A DNA stretch of 64,000 nucleotides, from NCBI RefSeq assembly GCF_001808185.1, contig NZ_CP017668.1, positions 2,170,001-2,234,000 of the forward strand, read 5' to 3'. Below are positions 37,801 through 45,440 of this stretch, piece by piece. The notes under the pieces were generated by a model, which was given only the letters and a program-made list of their open reading frames with translations, did not search any database and had not been told where the DNA came from. A program made the position numbers and the translations under genes. Each line of letters starts with the position of its first letter. Positions within the stretch are counted from its first letter, which is position 1. The DNA comes from Jeongeupia sp. USM3. Lineage in GTDB: Bacteria; Pseudomonadota; Gammaproteobacteria; Burkholderiales; Chitinibacteraceae.

Positions 37801-38460
37801 CTGCAGCGCCGCGCCTGGGGCGACGACACCGGCGCGATGCTGCACTGGGCCGACCGCGCCGGCGGCATCGACTGGCTGCTCGAGGCCGCGCTGCACGAGC
37901 CGACCGACGACACCGTCGGGCTGACGCTGTTCGGCCGGCAGGACCGGCTGTCTCTCGGTGCCCGCTACCGGCTGCGCAGCGACCTGTCGGCGCAGCTGCG
38001 GGTCAACCTCGCCCGCTATGCGCTGCAGGACGGCACCCGGCTCGGCGACAAGCAGGAGCTGCTCGCCAGCCTCAGCTGGCGCTTCGCCGGGCTGCTGTCG
38101 GCCGAGCTGATGTCGCAGACGATGCGGACCGGCGCGCGCGACACCGGCGTGCAGCTGCCGGCCGACTTTGCCGCCGAGACCGTCAGCGCCCGGGCGCTGC
38201 TGCCCGAGGACTTCCAGCGCACGACGCTCGCCCTCGGCTACGACATCGACACCGCGGCCTGGCCGCGCCGCAGCTGGAATCCGTACGGGCTGCTGTCGGT
38301 CGGCTACCACTCGGTCAGCGGCACCGAGTACGGCGGGCTGTTCGGCGTCGGCGGCAGCGTGTTCGGCGGCGACCGGATGACGCTCTACGTCCAGCGCAGC
38401 AATACGGATCGCGGCGACGCGAGCCTGGACCTCGGCATGTACTACCAATGGCTGTTCTAA
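34810..38460 (+). CDS. pelB: PelB: outer-membrane Pel export protein with TPR scaffold
   Basis: A 1216-residue protein. One membrane helix near residues 19-38 is followed by a very long alpha-helical region of TPR-like repeats (about 45-850), then a C-terminal beta-barrel (about 900-1216) that ends in YYQWLF, with the terminal Phe expected of an outer-membrane barrel. In Pseudomonas, PelB exports Pel across the outer membrane and its TPRs dock PelA. Size and order (after pelA, before pelC) match. It starts inside pelA, so translation is coupled. Repeat sequences are diverged, so individual TPRs cannot be counted safely by eye. Confidence 0.93.
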   Translation: MPPRSTSAAAEPAARARLISPWTIAALIAVTAGTLYVLHTNDSALSRLAGARDNDAVAVDYLRALLQAHPDDDQVRRALVNGYLQQQRYSDAEALLAAWDTHADPKLKQQSRRLRIEIAEARAVTQPPGPARDANQARLRQLLGDMAAAPQPGSEADWLIARLKVHAPERLPALYLLLAEHEPGRAPHWQAAAGDFALAHGRYREAAARYFAAQAASRSADNRKRFFLAGIATLQSGNLLKEALVAADTHGAGLLDDRDVLLALTRLARAAGNGDAAERYVRRLVRMAWLDSQRFRLAAADAPAWRDAAPMRTAAAPDAAFDDESFRLAFEVFVGNRKLDDALAVATAALKAVPGDDGWLKRYAQVAEWNGQPQIALTAWRKLAERSDDPDAWLAILRLAPGLLDDEALLLAREREARRHPLSTTELDQLTALYERLGRPEAGIRFLETHFRTRPDPGLLERAALLRQRSGDDAGAIATYQRLLTTFGQRVGWARTLAALRYGRGDLDGAYRALADARPAASDADGDYWRLLGDLAWQLQHDDVAREAYRHLPGMPQWQNVDANRLLALLPPGDTAGRRAVAEAAWLRFGEPRYLNQLLAADLDRGDQAAVRQRLTALSAAQRQRLTGDTDFLLLRARHHQQTHALAAARDDYTAALALDPGLSAARVGLIWLLVQQADAQTLSGLLPRLEAPAAADPALAEAVAAGWQSLGRVRQALTWQRRLLAERGGDFVWLLNYADLTEQAGNPDLAWRIRRHAWQNRPRQPDGKLDTLQARLRLALMFERLDTAERQLFAALSAQAPGSPDNAAVDELVYSWLTGRDDNARARYWYWRRYAKQLRDPHYLARISAVVRGDEAAIAQLLERDGVATQPADAALLAQTAGQAPLAKSLAHAAADGAPDNDALQLALETELLLDRPNRATVQVDRLLQDTLKGTRTVVGLEVALTPTLRLSMQLSDTPYTYSPTGYRQNNGLLVLTVSEVGAERNAGDARWSVSLLQRRAWGDDTGAMLHWADRAGGIDWLLEAALHEPTDDTVGLTLFGRQDRLSLGARYRLRSDLSAQLRVNLARYALQDGTRLGDKQELLASLSWRFAGLLSAELMSQTMRTGARDTGVQLPADFAAETVSARALLPEDFQRTTLALGYDIDTAAWPRRSWNPYGLLSVGYHSVSGTEYGGLFGVGGSVFGGDRMTLYVQRSNTDRGDASLDLGMYYQWLF

Positions 38461-38517
38461 GGGCGGCGGCTGACCCAGGGGCACGGCCTGCCGGGCGCCA
38501 ACCCGGTGCAACGGTGC

Positions 38518-38605
38518 CGGCAAGGCGTACGAAAGTCCCGCGGGGCGCCCTGCGGTCGCAACAAGATGTACGGCAATACGACGCAGCCAGCTTTGCCAGC
38601 CGCTC
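38518..38605. repeat. Palindromic intergenic repeat, family 2 (copy 1), between pelB and pelC
   Basis: This shares GGCAAGGCGTACGAAA at its left end, the internal TCGCAAC and the right-end CGCAGCC with a second copy at 51240-51330. The outer ends are partly complementary (GGCAAGGC against GCTTTGCC), so the element can fold. It interrupts an operon whose other genes overlap. Confidence 0.7.
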
Positions 38606-38649
38606 CAGCGATGCGGCACGACGAATCTAAACCAACGAAGAGGATCATC

Positions 38650-39213
38650 ATGCACAGACCCCTTACCTCGCTGATCGGCCGGCTGGCCGCGCTGTGCCTC
38701 GTGCTCGGGCTGACCGCCTGCGCCGTGGTCGACGTCTCGAAATCCGCGCCGCTGCCGGCGAAGGCGCAATGGGCGATGCTGCCCATCGTCAACCACACCG
38801 AGACGCCGCTGGCCGGCCTGCGCGCCGAGGCCATCCTGCAGCCGCTGTTGCACCAGCGCGGCATCGCCGACCTGCGCGTCTACCCGGCCGGGCTGTCGAA
38901 GGAGACGCTGCTGGCGCCGGACGAGCGCGCCGCGCTCGAAGCCGCACGCGACTGGGCGCGCAAGGAGCAGCTGCGCTACGCGATCGGCGGCAGCGTCGAC
39001 GAATGGCGCTACAAGGTCGGCGTCGACGGCGAGCCGGCGGTCGGGCTGAGCCTGACCGTCTGGGACCTGCAGACCGGCCAGGTCGTCTGGAGCGGCGTCG
39101 GCGGCAAGAGCGGCTTCTCGCGCGAGAGCCTCGCCGCCGTCGCCCAGAAGCTGATGCGCGACATCGTCAACGGCCTGCCGCTGTCGGAGAACTCGGGTGC
39201 TGAAAACCGCTAA
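38650..39213 (+). CDS. pelC: PelC: outer-membrane lipoprotein of Pel export
   Basis: A 187-residue lipoprotein. The signal peptide ends in the lipobox LTAC with the acylated Cys at about residue 24. The mature part is a compact alpha/beta domain (WAMLPIVNHTETPLAGLRAE, later YAIGGSVDEWRYK). In Pseudomonas, PelC forms a dodecameric ring under the PelB pore that funnels the cationic polymer. AGAGG lies before ATG 38650. It is preceded by a 189-base gap holding a repeat, the only real gap in the pel operon. Its 3' end overlaps pelD by 17 bases. Confidence 0.92.
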   Translation: MHRPLTSLIGRLAALCLVLGLTACAVVDVSKSAPLPAKAQWAMLPIVNHTETPLAGLRAEAILQPLLHQRGIADLRVYPAGLSKETLLAPDERAALEAARDWARKEQLRYAIGGSVDEWRYKVGVDGEPAVGLSLTVWDLQTGQVVWSGVGGKSGFSRESLAAVAQKLMRDIVNGLPLSENSGAENR

Positions 39214-40525
39214 GTGGCACTGGCGCATCCACACCGCCCAGGCACGTCGGCCCTGGTGGCAGTGGGCCGAAACGCTGGCGATGCCGGCGATCGGCCTCGC
39301 GATCGGCCATGCATACGCGCCGCACGATCCCTACGGCGTCACCTCGCCGTTCCCGTGGCTGTGGCTGGTGCCGCTGCTGGTCGCGCTGCGCTACGGCATG
39401 CTGCCCGGGCTCGCGGCGTCGGCGCTGCTGCTGCTGACGTGGCCGCTGCTGATGCGCGGCCAGCCGATCCCGCCGGCCTATTTCATCGGCGGGCTAATCA
39501 TGGTGATGATCGCCGGCGAGTACAGCGGCGTCTGGCGGACCCGGGTGCGCCGGGTCGAGGAGCTCAACGGCTACATCGACGAACGGCTGGACCGGCTCGC
39601 GCGCCAGCACCACCTGCTGCGGCTGTCGCACGAGCGGCTCGAGCAGAACCTGATCAGCCGGCCGGTGACGCTGCGCGACGCGCTGGCGCGGCTGCGCGGC
39701 CTGCTCGATGCGAGCGACGAAGGCGGCGGCCTGCCGGTTGCGCAATCCTTCCTCGATTTCATGGCGCAGTTCTGCCAGCTTGAGGCCGCGGCGCTGTTCG
39801 AGTGGCGCAACGGCGAGCTCGTCGCCGAACCGGTCGCGGTGATCGGCAACGACCCGAACTACCGCAGCGACGATGCGCTGCTCGATTACGCGATCCGCCA
39901 CCGCACGCTCTGCCACGTGCAGACCGACGGCCTGCATGATGTCGAGACCGGGCTGCTGGTCGCGGTGCCGCTGCGCAACAGCATCGGCGTGCAGATCGGC
40001 GTGCTGGCGATCAAGCGCATGCCGTTTTTCGCGCTCAACGACGACACCCTGCAGATGATCTCGGTGCTGTCGGCGTACTACGCCGAGCAGGTCTCGGTGC
40101 GCGAGCTGGCCGCGCCGCTGCTCGAGGCCCTGCCCGACTGCCCGCCCGACTTCGCCTACGAACTCTTCAACCTGCAGCGCGTCCGCCGCGAGAGCGGGCT
40201 GACCAGCACCATCGTCGTGCAGTTCTTCGCGCCCGGTTCGCAGCAGCAGGACATTTTCAACGAAGTCAGGCGCAGCCAGCGCGGCCTCGACCAGCAGTGG
40301 GCGATCGACGACCGGCCGACCCGGGCGCTGATCACGCTGATGCCGCTGTCGACGCTCGCCGTCGTCGACGGCTACGTCAACCGGATCGAAGCGCTGGTCC
40401 GCGAGCGCTTCGGCAAGTCGCTGGTGCAGGCCGGCTACAGCCATCACTGCGTCTCGCTGTCCAAGCCCGATGCATGGATCCAGCTGCAGGGCCTGCTGCA
40501 CGAAGGCACGAGGGCCACCGCGTGA
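39197..40525 (+). CDS. pelD: PelD: c-di-GMP receptor of the Pel synthase complex
   Basis: A 442-residue inner-membrane protein. Four hydrophobic helices lie between residues 25 and 115, followed by a coiled stretch, a GAF domain (about 170-310) and a degenerate GGDEF domain (about 320-440). The catalytic GGDEF motif is missing, but an inhibitory-site RxxD is present as RGLD at residues 362-365, the c-di-GMP-binding motif by which PelD switches on Pel synthesis in Pseudomonas. The start is GTG 39197 inside pelC, with GGAG upstream. The stop overlaps the pelE start (GTGA). Confidence 0.94.
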   Translation: MLKTAKWHWRIHTAQARRPWWQWAETLAMPAIGLAIGHAYAPHDPYGVTSPFPWLWLVPLLVALRYGMLPGLAASALLLLTWPLLMRGQPIPPAYFIGGLIMVMIAGEYSGVWRTRVRRVEELNGYIDERLDRLARQHHLLRLSHERLEQNLISRPVTLRDALARLRGLLDASDEGGGLPVAQSFLDFMAQFCQLEAAALFEWRNGELVAEPVAVIGNDPNYRSDDALLDYAIRHRTLCHVQTDGLHDVETGLLVAVPLRNSIGVQIGVLAIKRMPFFALNDDTLQMISVLSAYYAEQVSVRELAAPLLEALPDCPPDFAYELFNLQRVRRESGLTSTIVVQFFAPGSQQQDIFNEVRRSQRGLDQQWAIDDRPTRALITLMPLSTLAVVDGYVNRIEALVRERFGKSLVQAGYSHHCVSLSKPDAWIQLQGLLHEGTRATA

Positions 40526-41496
40526 AGGTCGCCGCCTGCCTGCTACTCTGGCTGGTCCTGCCGGCGCTCGATCTGGCGCTGCTGATCACCGGTATCGGCG
40601 ATGCCAGTACCGCCGTCGCCGTGCCGCACGCGGCGATCGCGCTGGCCGAGATCGCCCTGGCATGGTGGCTGATGCCCGCCGGGCTGCGCCGGCCCCGGCG
40701 GCTGACGCTGGCACTGCTCGCACTGGCGGCGCTGTTCCTGCCCGGCATCGGCATACCGGCGCTGAGCCTGGCCGCATGGCTCGGCATCCGCGGCCGCCGT
40801 ACCGTCGCGCCGCCGCCGTTCCGGGTGTTGCCGGCACCGGTATTCAGCAGCAGCCGCAAGCGCGCAACGATCAACTACGGCATGGGCGGCGTGCGGATGC
40901 GTCTCGCCGACCCGCAGGCGCCGGCCGACGCCAGGCTGTCGGCACTGCTCACGCTCAAGTCGATGCCGAGCCGCCACGCCAGCGAGCTGCTGCGCGACCT
41001 GCTCGACGACCCCGAGGAGGATCTGCGCCTGCTCGCCTACGGCATGCTCGAGCGCGAGGCCAAACGCCTCGACGGCCAGATCAACGCCGCGCTCGGACAC
41101 TACCGCGACGGCCGCCTCGACGCGGCGCGCAACCTCGCCTTCCTGTACTGGGAACTGATCTACCACGACCTCGCGCAGGGCGACGTCCGCGCCTTCGCCA
41201 GCGGCGAGGTCGAGCGCTATCTGGCCGAGGCGCTGAACATCCAGCCGCGCGCCGCCGAGCTGTGGATGCTGCGCGGCAAGTTCGCCCTCGACAACGGCGA
41301 CCTGCCGCAGGCGCGCGAGGCCTTCGAAACCGCGAGCATCCTCGGTTATCCGCACGTGAAACTGATTCCCTACCTGGCCGAGCTGGCCTACGCGCGCCGC
41401 GACTTCGCCGCGATGCGCGCGCTGTTCCCGAGCCTGAACCCGCTGCACGTCAACGACACGCTGCAGCCGGTCGTCCGTTACTGGAGCCGCCGATGA
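40522..41496 (+). CDS. pelE: PelE: inner-membrane TPR component of the Pel synthase complex
   Basis: A 324-residue protein with hydrophobic helices near residues 3-25, 32-50 and 55-85, and then a soluble helical domain with TPR-like pattern (about 125-320, including AELWMLRGKFALDNGDLPQAREAFETAS). This matches PelE, which links PelD, PelF and PelG in the membrane. The start is GTG 40522 overlapping the pelD stop; the stop overlaps pelF by ATGA. Confidence 0.9.
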   Translation: MKVAACLLLWLVLPALDLALLITGIGDASTAVAVPHAAIALAEIALAWWLMPAGLRRPRRLTLALLALAALFLPGIGIPALSLAAWLGIRGRRTVAPPPFRVLPAPVFSSSRKRATINYGMGGVRMRLADPQAPADARLSALLTLKSMPSRHASELLRDLLDDPEEDLRLLAYGMLEREAKRLDGQINAALGHYRDGRLDAARNLAFLYWELIYHDLAQGDVRAFASGEVERYLAEALNIQPRAAELWMLRGKFALDNGDLPQAREAFETASILGYPHVKLIPYLAELAYARRDFAAMRALFPSLNPLHVNDTLQPVVRYWSRR

Positions 41497-43013
41497 TCAC
41501 CGACCACCCGACCCGGCCGGTCGACGTCTGCCTGCTGCTCGAGGGCACGTTTCCCTATGTCAGCGGCGGCGTCTCGAGCTGGGTCAACCAGATCATCCGC
41601 GGCTTTCCCGAACTCACCTTCGGCCTCGTCTTCCTCGGCAGCCGCCGGCAGGACTACGGCGAGATGAAGTACCCGCTGCCCGGCAACGTCGCCTGGCTGA
41701 GCTGCAGCTACCTGCACGACACGCAGCACAACGAGAAACCGCGGGCGCGCCGCGGCGACGCGGCCGAGCTCGACATCGTCGCCAGGGCGCATGCGCACTT
41801 CCACAGCCCGAACGACATCGACACCTCGCCCGAAGCGCTCGGGAAAATGCTCGAACGGCTGTTCGACGGGGCAATGGCCCGGCACGACTTCCTCTACAGC
41901 GAGGTCGCGTGGGAATTCATCTGCGAGCAGTACCGGCAGCGCTCGACCGACCCGTCCTTCGTCGACTATTTCTGGACCGTCCGCGCAATGCACGCACCGG
42001 TCTGGCTGCTCGCCGACCTCGCCCGGCGGCTGCCGCCGGCCAGGCTCTACCACACGGTCTCGACCGGCTACGCGGGCTTTCTCGGCGCGCTGCTCAAGCG
42101 CCGGACCGGCAAGCCGCTGCTGCTGTCCGAGCACGGCATCTACACCAAGGAGCGCAAGATCGACCTGTACCAGAGCGACTGGATCCGCGACAACCGCAAT
42201 GTGTTCGAACGCGAGGCGAGCCGGATCGGCTATTTCCGCGAGCTGTGGATCCGCTTTTTCGAGCAGATCGGCCGGCAGTGCTACCACGCCGCCGACGAGA
42301 TCGTCGCGCTGTACGAGGCCAACCGCCAGCGGCAGGTGCGCGACGGCGCCGACGCCGCCCGGACCCGCTCGGTGCCGAACGGCATCGACCTCGACCGGCT
42401 GGCGCCGCTGCGCGCGCAGCGCGGCGACGCGATCCCGCCGGTGCTGTGCCTGATCGGCCGGGTCGTGCCGATCAAGGACGTCAAGACCTTCATCCGCGCG
42501 ATGCGCACCGTCGTCAACCGCCGGCCCGACGCCGAGGCGTGGATCGCCGGCCCCGAAGACGAGGCACCCGAGTACGCGCAGGAATGCCGCGAGCTCGCGA
42601 CCAGCCTCGGCCTCGCCGACAAGGTGCGCTTCCTCGGCTTCCAGCGCATCGACGCCCTGCTGCCGAAGGTCGGCGTCGTCGTGCTCAGCTCGATTTCCGA
42701 AGCGCTGCCGCTGGTACTGCTCGAAGGCTATGCCGCCGGCGTGCCGGCCGTGTCGACCGATGTCGGCTCGTGCCGGCAGCTCGTCTACGGCCACGGCGAC
42801 GACGACGAGGCGCTCGGCGCCTCGGGCCGGGTCGTCGGCGTCGCCGACCCGCAGGCGCTCGCCGCCGCCGCGCTCGAGCTGCTCGAACCGGACCACTGGC
42901 ACGCGGCGCAGGCCGCCGGCATCGCCCGGGTCGAACGCTATTACACGCAGACCCGGATGTTCGCCAGTTACCGCGAGCTGTACGCCCCCGCCTTCGCCGT
43001 GGAGACCGCCTGA
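41493..43013 (+). CDS. pelF: PelF: cytosolic glycosyltransferase of Pel synthesis
   Basis: A 506-residue GT4-type glycosyltransferase that polymerises the Pel chain, probably from UDP-GalNAc/UDP-sugar. The N-terminus LLLEGTFPYVSGGVSSWVNQIIRGFPEL is a PelF hallmark. The C-terminal nucleotide-sugar half includes RSVPNGIDLDRL, VLCLIGRVVPIKDVKTFIRAM, and the donor-site SSISEALPLVLLEGYAAGVPAVSTDVG. No membrane helices are present; it acts at the inner face with PelD/E/G. Coupled to pelE by ATGA and to pelG by TGATG. Confidence 0.95.
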   Translation: MITDHPTRPVDVCLLLEGTFPYVSGGVSSWVNQIIRGFPELTFGLVFLGSRRQDYGEMKYPLPGNVAWLSCSYLHDTQHNEKPRARRGDAAELDIVARAHAHFHSPNDIDTSPEALGKMLERLFDGAMARHDFLYSEVAWEFICEQYRQRSTDPSFVDYFWTVRAMHAPVWLLADLARRLPPARLYHTVSTGYAGFLGALLKRRTGKPLLLSEHGIYTKERKIDLYQSDWIRDNRNVFEREASRIGYFRELWIRFFEQIGRQCYHAADEIVALYEANRQRQVRDGADAARTRSVPNGIDLDRLAPLRAQRGDAIPPVLCLIGRVVPIKDVKTFIRAMRTVVNRRPDAEAWIAGPEDEAPEYAQECRELATSLGLADKVRFLGFQRIDALLPKVGVVVLSSISEALPLVLLEGYAAGVPAVSTDVGSCRQLVYGHGDDDEALGASGRVVGVADPQALAAAALELLEPDHWHAAQAAGIARVERYYTQTRMFASYRELYAPAFAVETA

Positions 43014-44383
43014 TGGCCGGCATCGGTTTCGAGTTGCGCAAGCTGCTGCGGCGCGAAAGCTACCTCGGCCAGCTGCAGGCCTACGCCTACGCCGGGCTGA
43101 TCAGCGCCGGGCCGTGGATCCTGTCGATCATCGGCGTCCAGCTGATCGGCCTGATGAGCCTGTCGGTCGTCGTGCCGAAGATCGCGATCGAGCAGTTCCA
43201 GGTCTCGGTCACCTGGCTGCTGGCCGCCAGCCTGATCGTCACCGGCCCGCTGCAGCTGGCGTTCACCCGCTACATCGCCGACCGGCTGTACCAGAAGCTC
43301 GACCACCACGTACTGCCGAGCTTCGTCGGCGCACAGTTCGTCACGCTGGCCGTTGCCGGCGTGCTCGCGCTGTTGCTGTGCTTCACCGCCTTCGCCAGCG
43401 CGCCGCTCGGCTACCGGCTGCTGATGCTCAACGGCTTCGTGCTGCTGTGCCTGATCTGGATCGCCGCGGTCTTCCTCTCGGGGATGAAGCGCTATCTGGC
43501 CATCGTGCTGCTGTTCGCGCTCGGCTACGGCACCACCGTGCTCGTCGCGCTGTGGCTGCGGCCCTGGGGGCTCGAAGGGCTGCTCGGCGGTTTCGTCGTC
43601 GGCCATACGCTGCTCGCCGGCGGGCTGTGGTTCCTCGTCTGGCAGCACTATCCGTCCGGGCGGCTGATCTCGCTCGCTTTCCTGCGCCGCGGCCGGATGT
43701 ACCCGACGCTGGTGTTCACCGGCCTCTTCTACAACCTCGGCATCTGGATCGACAAGTTCATTTTCTGGTTCGCACCGAGCACCAGCCAGGCGGTGATCGG
43801 GCCGCTGCGCGCATCGCCGATCTACGACTTCCCGATCTTCATCGCCTACCTGTCGATCATTCCGGGCATGGCGGTCTTTCTGGTGCGGATCGAGACCGAC
43901 TTCGTCGACTACTACAACCGCTTCTACGACGCGGTGCGCGAGGGCGGTTCGCTCGACCAGCTGGAGACCTACCGCAACGAGATGGTGTTCTCGATCCGCC
44001 AGGGGCTGGCCGAGATCGCCAAGATCCAGGGGCTGGCGATGCTGGTCACCTACATGCTCGCCGGCGACATCTTCGCCTGGCTCGGCCTGTCGCCGCTGTA
44101 CCTGCCGCTGCTCTATGTCGACGTGTTCGCCGCCGGGCTGCAGGTTGCGCTGCTCGCGGTGCTCAACGTGTTCTTCTACCTCGACGCGCGCCGCATCGTG
44201 CTGGGGCTGACCGCGCTGTTCGTCGTCGCCAACGCGCTGCTGTCCTGGCTGTCGATCGAACTCGGCTCGAGCTGGTACGGCTACGGCTTCGCGCTGGCGC
44301 TGCTGCTCTGCGTCACCGTCGGTTTGCTTTTGCTCAACCGCAAGCTCGACCGGCTCGAGTACGAAACCTTCATGCTGCGGTAA
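43013..44383 (+). CDS. pelG: PelG: inner-membrane Pel transporter (Wzx/MATE-like)
   Basis: A 456-residue membrane protein with about twelve helices, the last gene of the pel operon. The N-terminus MAGIGFELRKLLRRESYLGQLQAYAYAGLISAGPW is characteristic of PelG. It is thought to move the nascent polymer across the inner membrane. TGATG overlap with pelF. A conserved soluble-loop region TDFVDYYNRFYDAVREGGSL is visible near residue 300. No terminator is evident before the following rstA-like gene, 43 bases on, so read-through is possible. Confidence 0.95.
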   Translation: MAGIGFELRKLLRRESYLGQLQAYAYAGLISAGPWILSIIGVQLIGLMSLSVVVPKIAIEQFQVSVTWLLAASLIVTGPLQLAFTRYIADRLYQKLDHHVLPSFVGAQFVTLAVAGVLALLLCFTAFASAPLGYRLLMLNGFVLLCLIWIAAVFLSGMKRYLAIVLLFALGYGTTVLVALWLRPWGLEGLLGGFVVGHTLLAGGLWFLVWQHYPSGRLISLAFLRRGRMYPTLVFTGLFYNLGIWIDKFIFWFAPSTSQAVIGPLRASPIYDFPIFIAYLSIIPGMAVFLVRIETDFVDYYNRFYDAVREGGSLDQLETYRNEMVFSIRQGLAEIAKIQGLAMLVTYMLAGDIFAWLGLSPLYLPLLYVDVFAAGLQVALLAVLNVFFYLDARRIVLGLTALFVVANALLSWLSIELGSSWYGYGFALALLLCVTVGLLLLNRKLDRLEYETFMLR

Positions 44384-44426
44384 ACTCGACGCACACCGCC
44401 GTACCTGGCGGGTGCAAGGATTCCGC

Positions 44427-45152
44427 ATGACCCAGACCATCCTCTTCGTCGAAGACGACCCCGAGCTCGCCGGGCTGATCGGTGGCTTTCTGCGCTCGTT
44501 CGAATTCGACGTCGACCACGTTGCCGACGGCAACGACGTGATCGAGCGCGTCCGCGCCAACCCGCCGGCGCTGGTGCTGCTCGACGTGATGCTGCCCGGC
44601 AAGGACGGGCTGACGATCTGCCGCGAGCTGCGCGAGTTCTACACCGGTCCGGTGGTGATCCTGACCTCGCTCAACAGCGACATGAACCAGATCCTCGGCT
44701 TCGAGATCGGCGCGTCCGACTACGTGGTCAAGACCACGCCGCCGGCGGTGCTGCTCGCACGGATCCGCGCCCACCTGCGCACCACGCCGACAAGTGCGAC
44801 GCTGACCGCCGCACCGGCCGCCGCCGGCGAGCGCAGCACGCTGAACTTCGGCAAACTCACCGTCGATTCGCGCAACCGCAGCGCCAACTACCAGGGCGAA
44901 CCGCTCGGGCTGTCGACCGGCGACTTCGACCTGCTGTGGGAACTCGCCAGCCACGCCGGCGACATCCTGTCGCGCGACCACCTGCTGAAAAAGCTTCGCG
45001 GCATCGACTACGACGGGCTCGACCGCAGCATCGACGTCGCGATCTCGCGGCTCCGGAAGAAGCTCGACGACGACCCGCACGAGCCGCGCAAGATCAAGAC
45101 GATCCGCCATAAGGGCTACCTCTTCGCCACCGACATCTGGTGGCAAGAGTAG
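44427..45152 (+). CDS. rstA: RstA-like OmpR-family response regulator
   Basis: A 241-residue response regulator with strong resemblance to E. coli RstA along its length: TILFVEDDPELAGLI at the start, LVLLDVMLPGKDGLTICRELR with the phosphoacceptor Asp at about residue 53, DYVVKTTPPAVLLARIRAHLR, and a C-terminal winged helix with YDGLDRSIDVAISRLRKKL and IRHKGYLFA. AAGGA precedes ATG 44427. It lies directly after pelG on the same strand and before an rstB-like kinase. Whether it controls pel is unknown; the placement makes it a candidate. Confidence 0.9.
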   Translation: MTQTILFVEDDPELAGLIGGFLRSFEFDVDHVADGNDVIERVRANPPALVLLDVMLPGKDGLTICRELREFYTGPVVILTSLNSDMNQILGFEIGASDYVVKTTPPAVLLARIRAHLRTTPTSATLTAAPAAAGERSTLNFGKLTVDSRNRSANYQGEPLGLSTGDFDLLWELASHAGDILSRDHLLKKLRGIDYDGLDRSIDVAISRLRKKLDDDPHEPRKIKTIRHKGYLFATDIWWQE

Positions 45153-45440
45153 TGCCCGGCTTGCTGCACCGGCACCTGGCTTTGTCGGGTGCTCCTCGCC
45201 ATCCTCATGGGCAAACAGCCCATTCCGGTGGCTGCGGTGCAGCCTTCGCGCCAGCTACCGGTTCGCTGCGCCCGACGCACACCCGCCTGACAACTCGCTC
45301 CGATGCGGTTCTGCGCGGCAGATCTGTTCACCCTGATGAACAGACGGCATTCCGCCGCGTATCCGGCCGTGAACGCGCAGCGAAGTCAGCACGACGGCGA
45401 GGCGCGCTGACTGCGGCCGAATGCACGGTGGAATGAAGCG
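45153..45440. repeat. rstA-rstB gap containing palindromic repeat family 1, copy A (core 45207-45223)
   Basis: 288 bases with no credible gene separate two genes that are usually adjacent. The core is ATGGGC-AAACA-GCCCAT (6-bp stem, 5-base loop) between conserved flanks GCTCCTCGCCATCCTC on the left and TCCGGTGGCTGCGGTGC on the right. Flanks match copy B between cysD and cysN almost base for base while the stem differs in a compensated way. No promoter for rstB was recognised in the remainder. Confidence 0.75.

Noticed and set aside
45140..45436. A 98-codon frame between rstA and rstB
   Set aside because: It begins inside rstA, lacks a ribosome-binding site and is made of repeat sequence.
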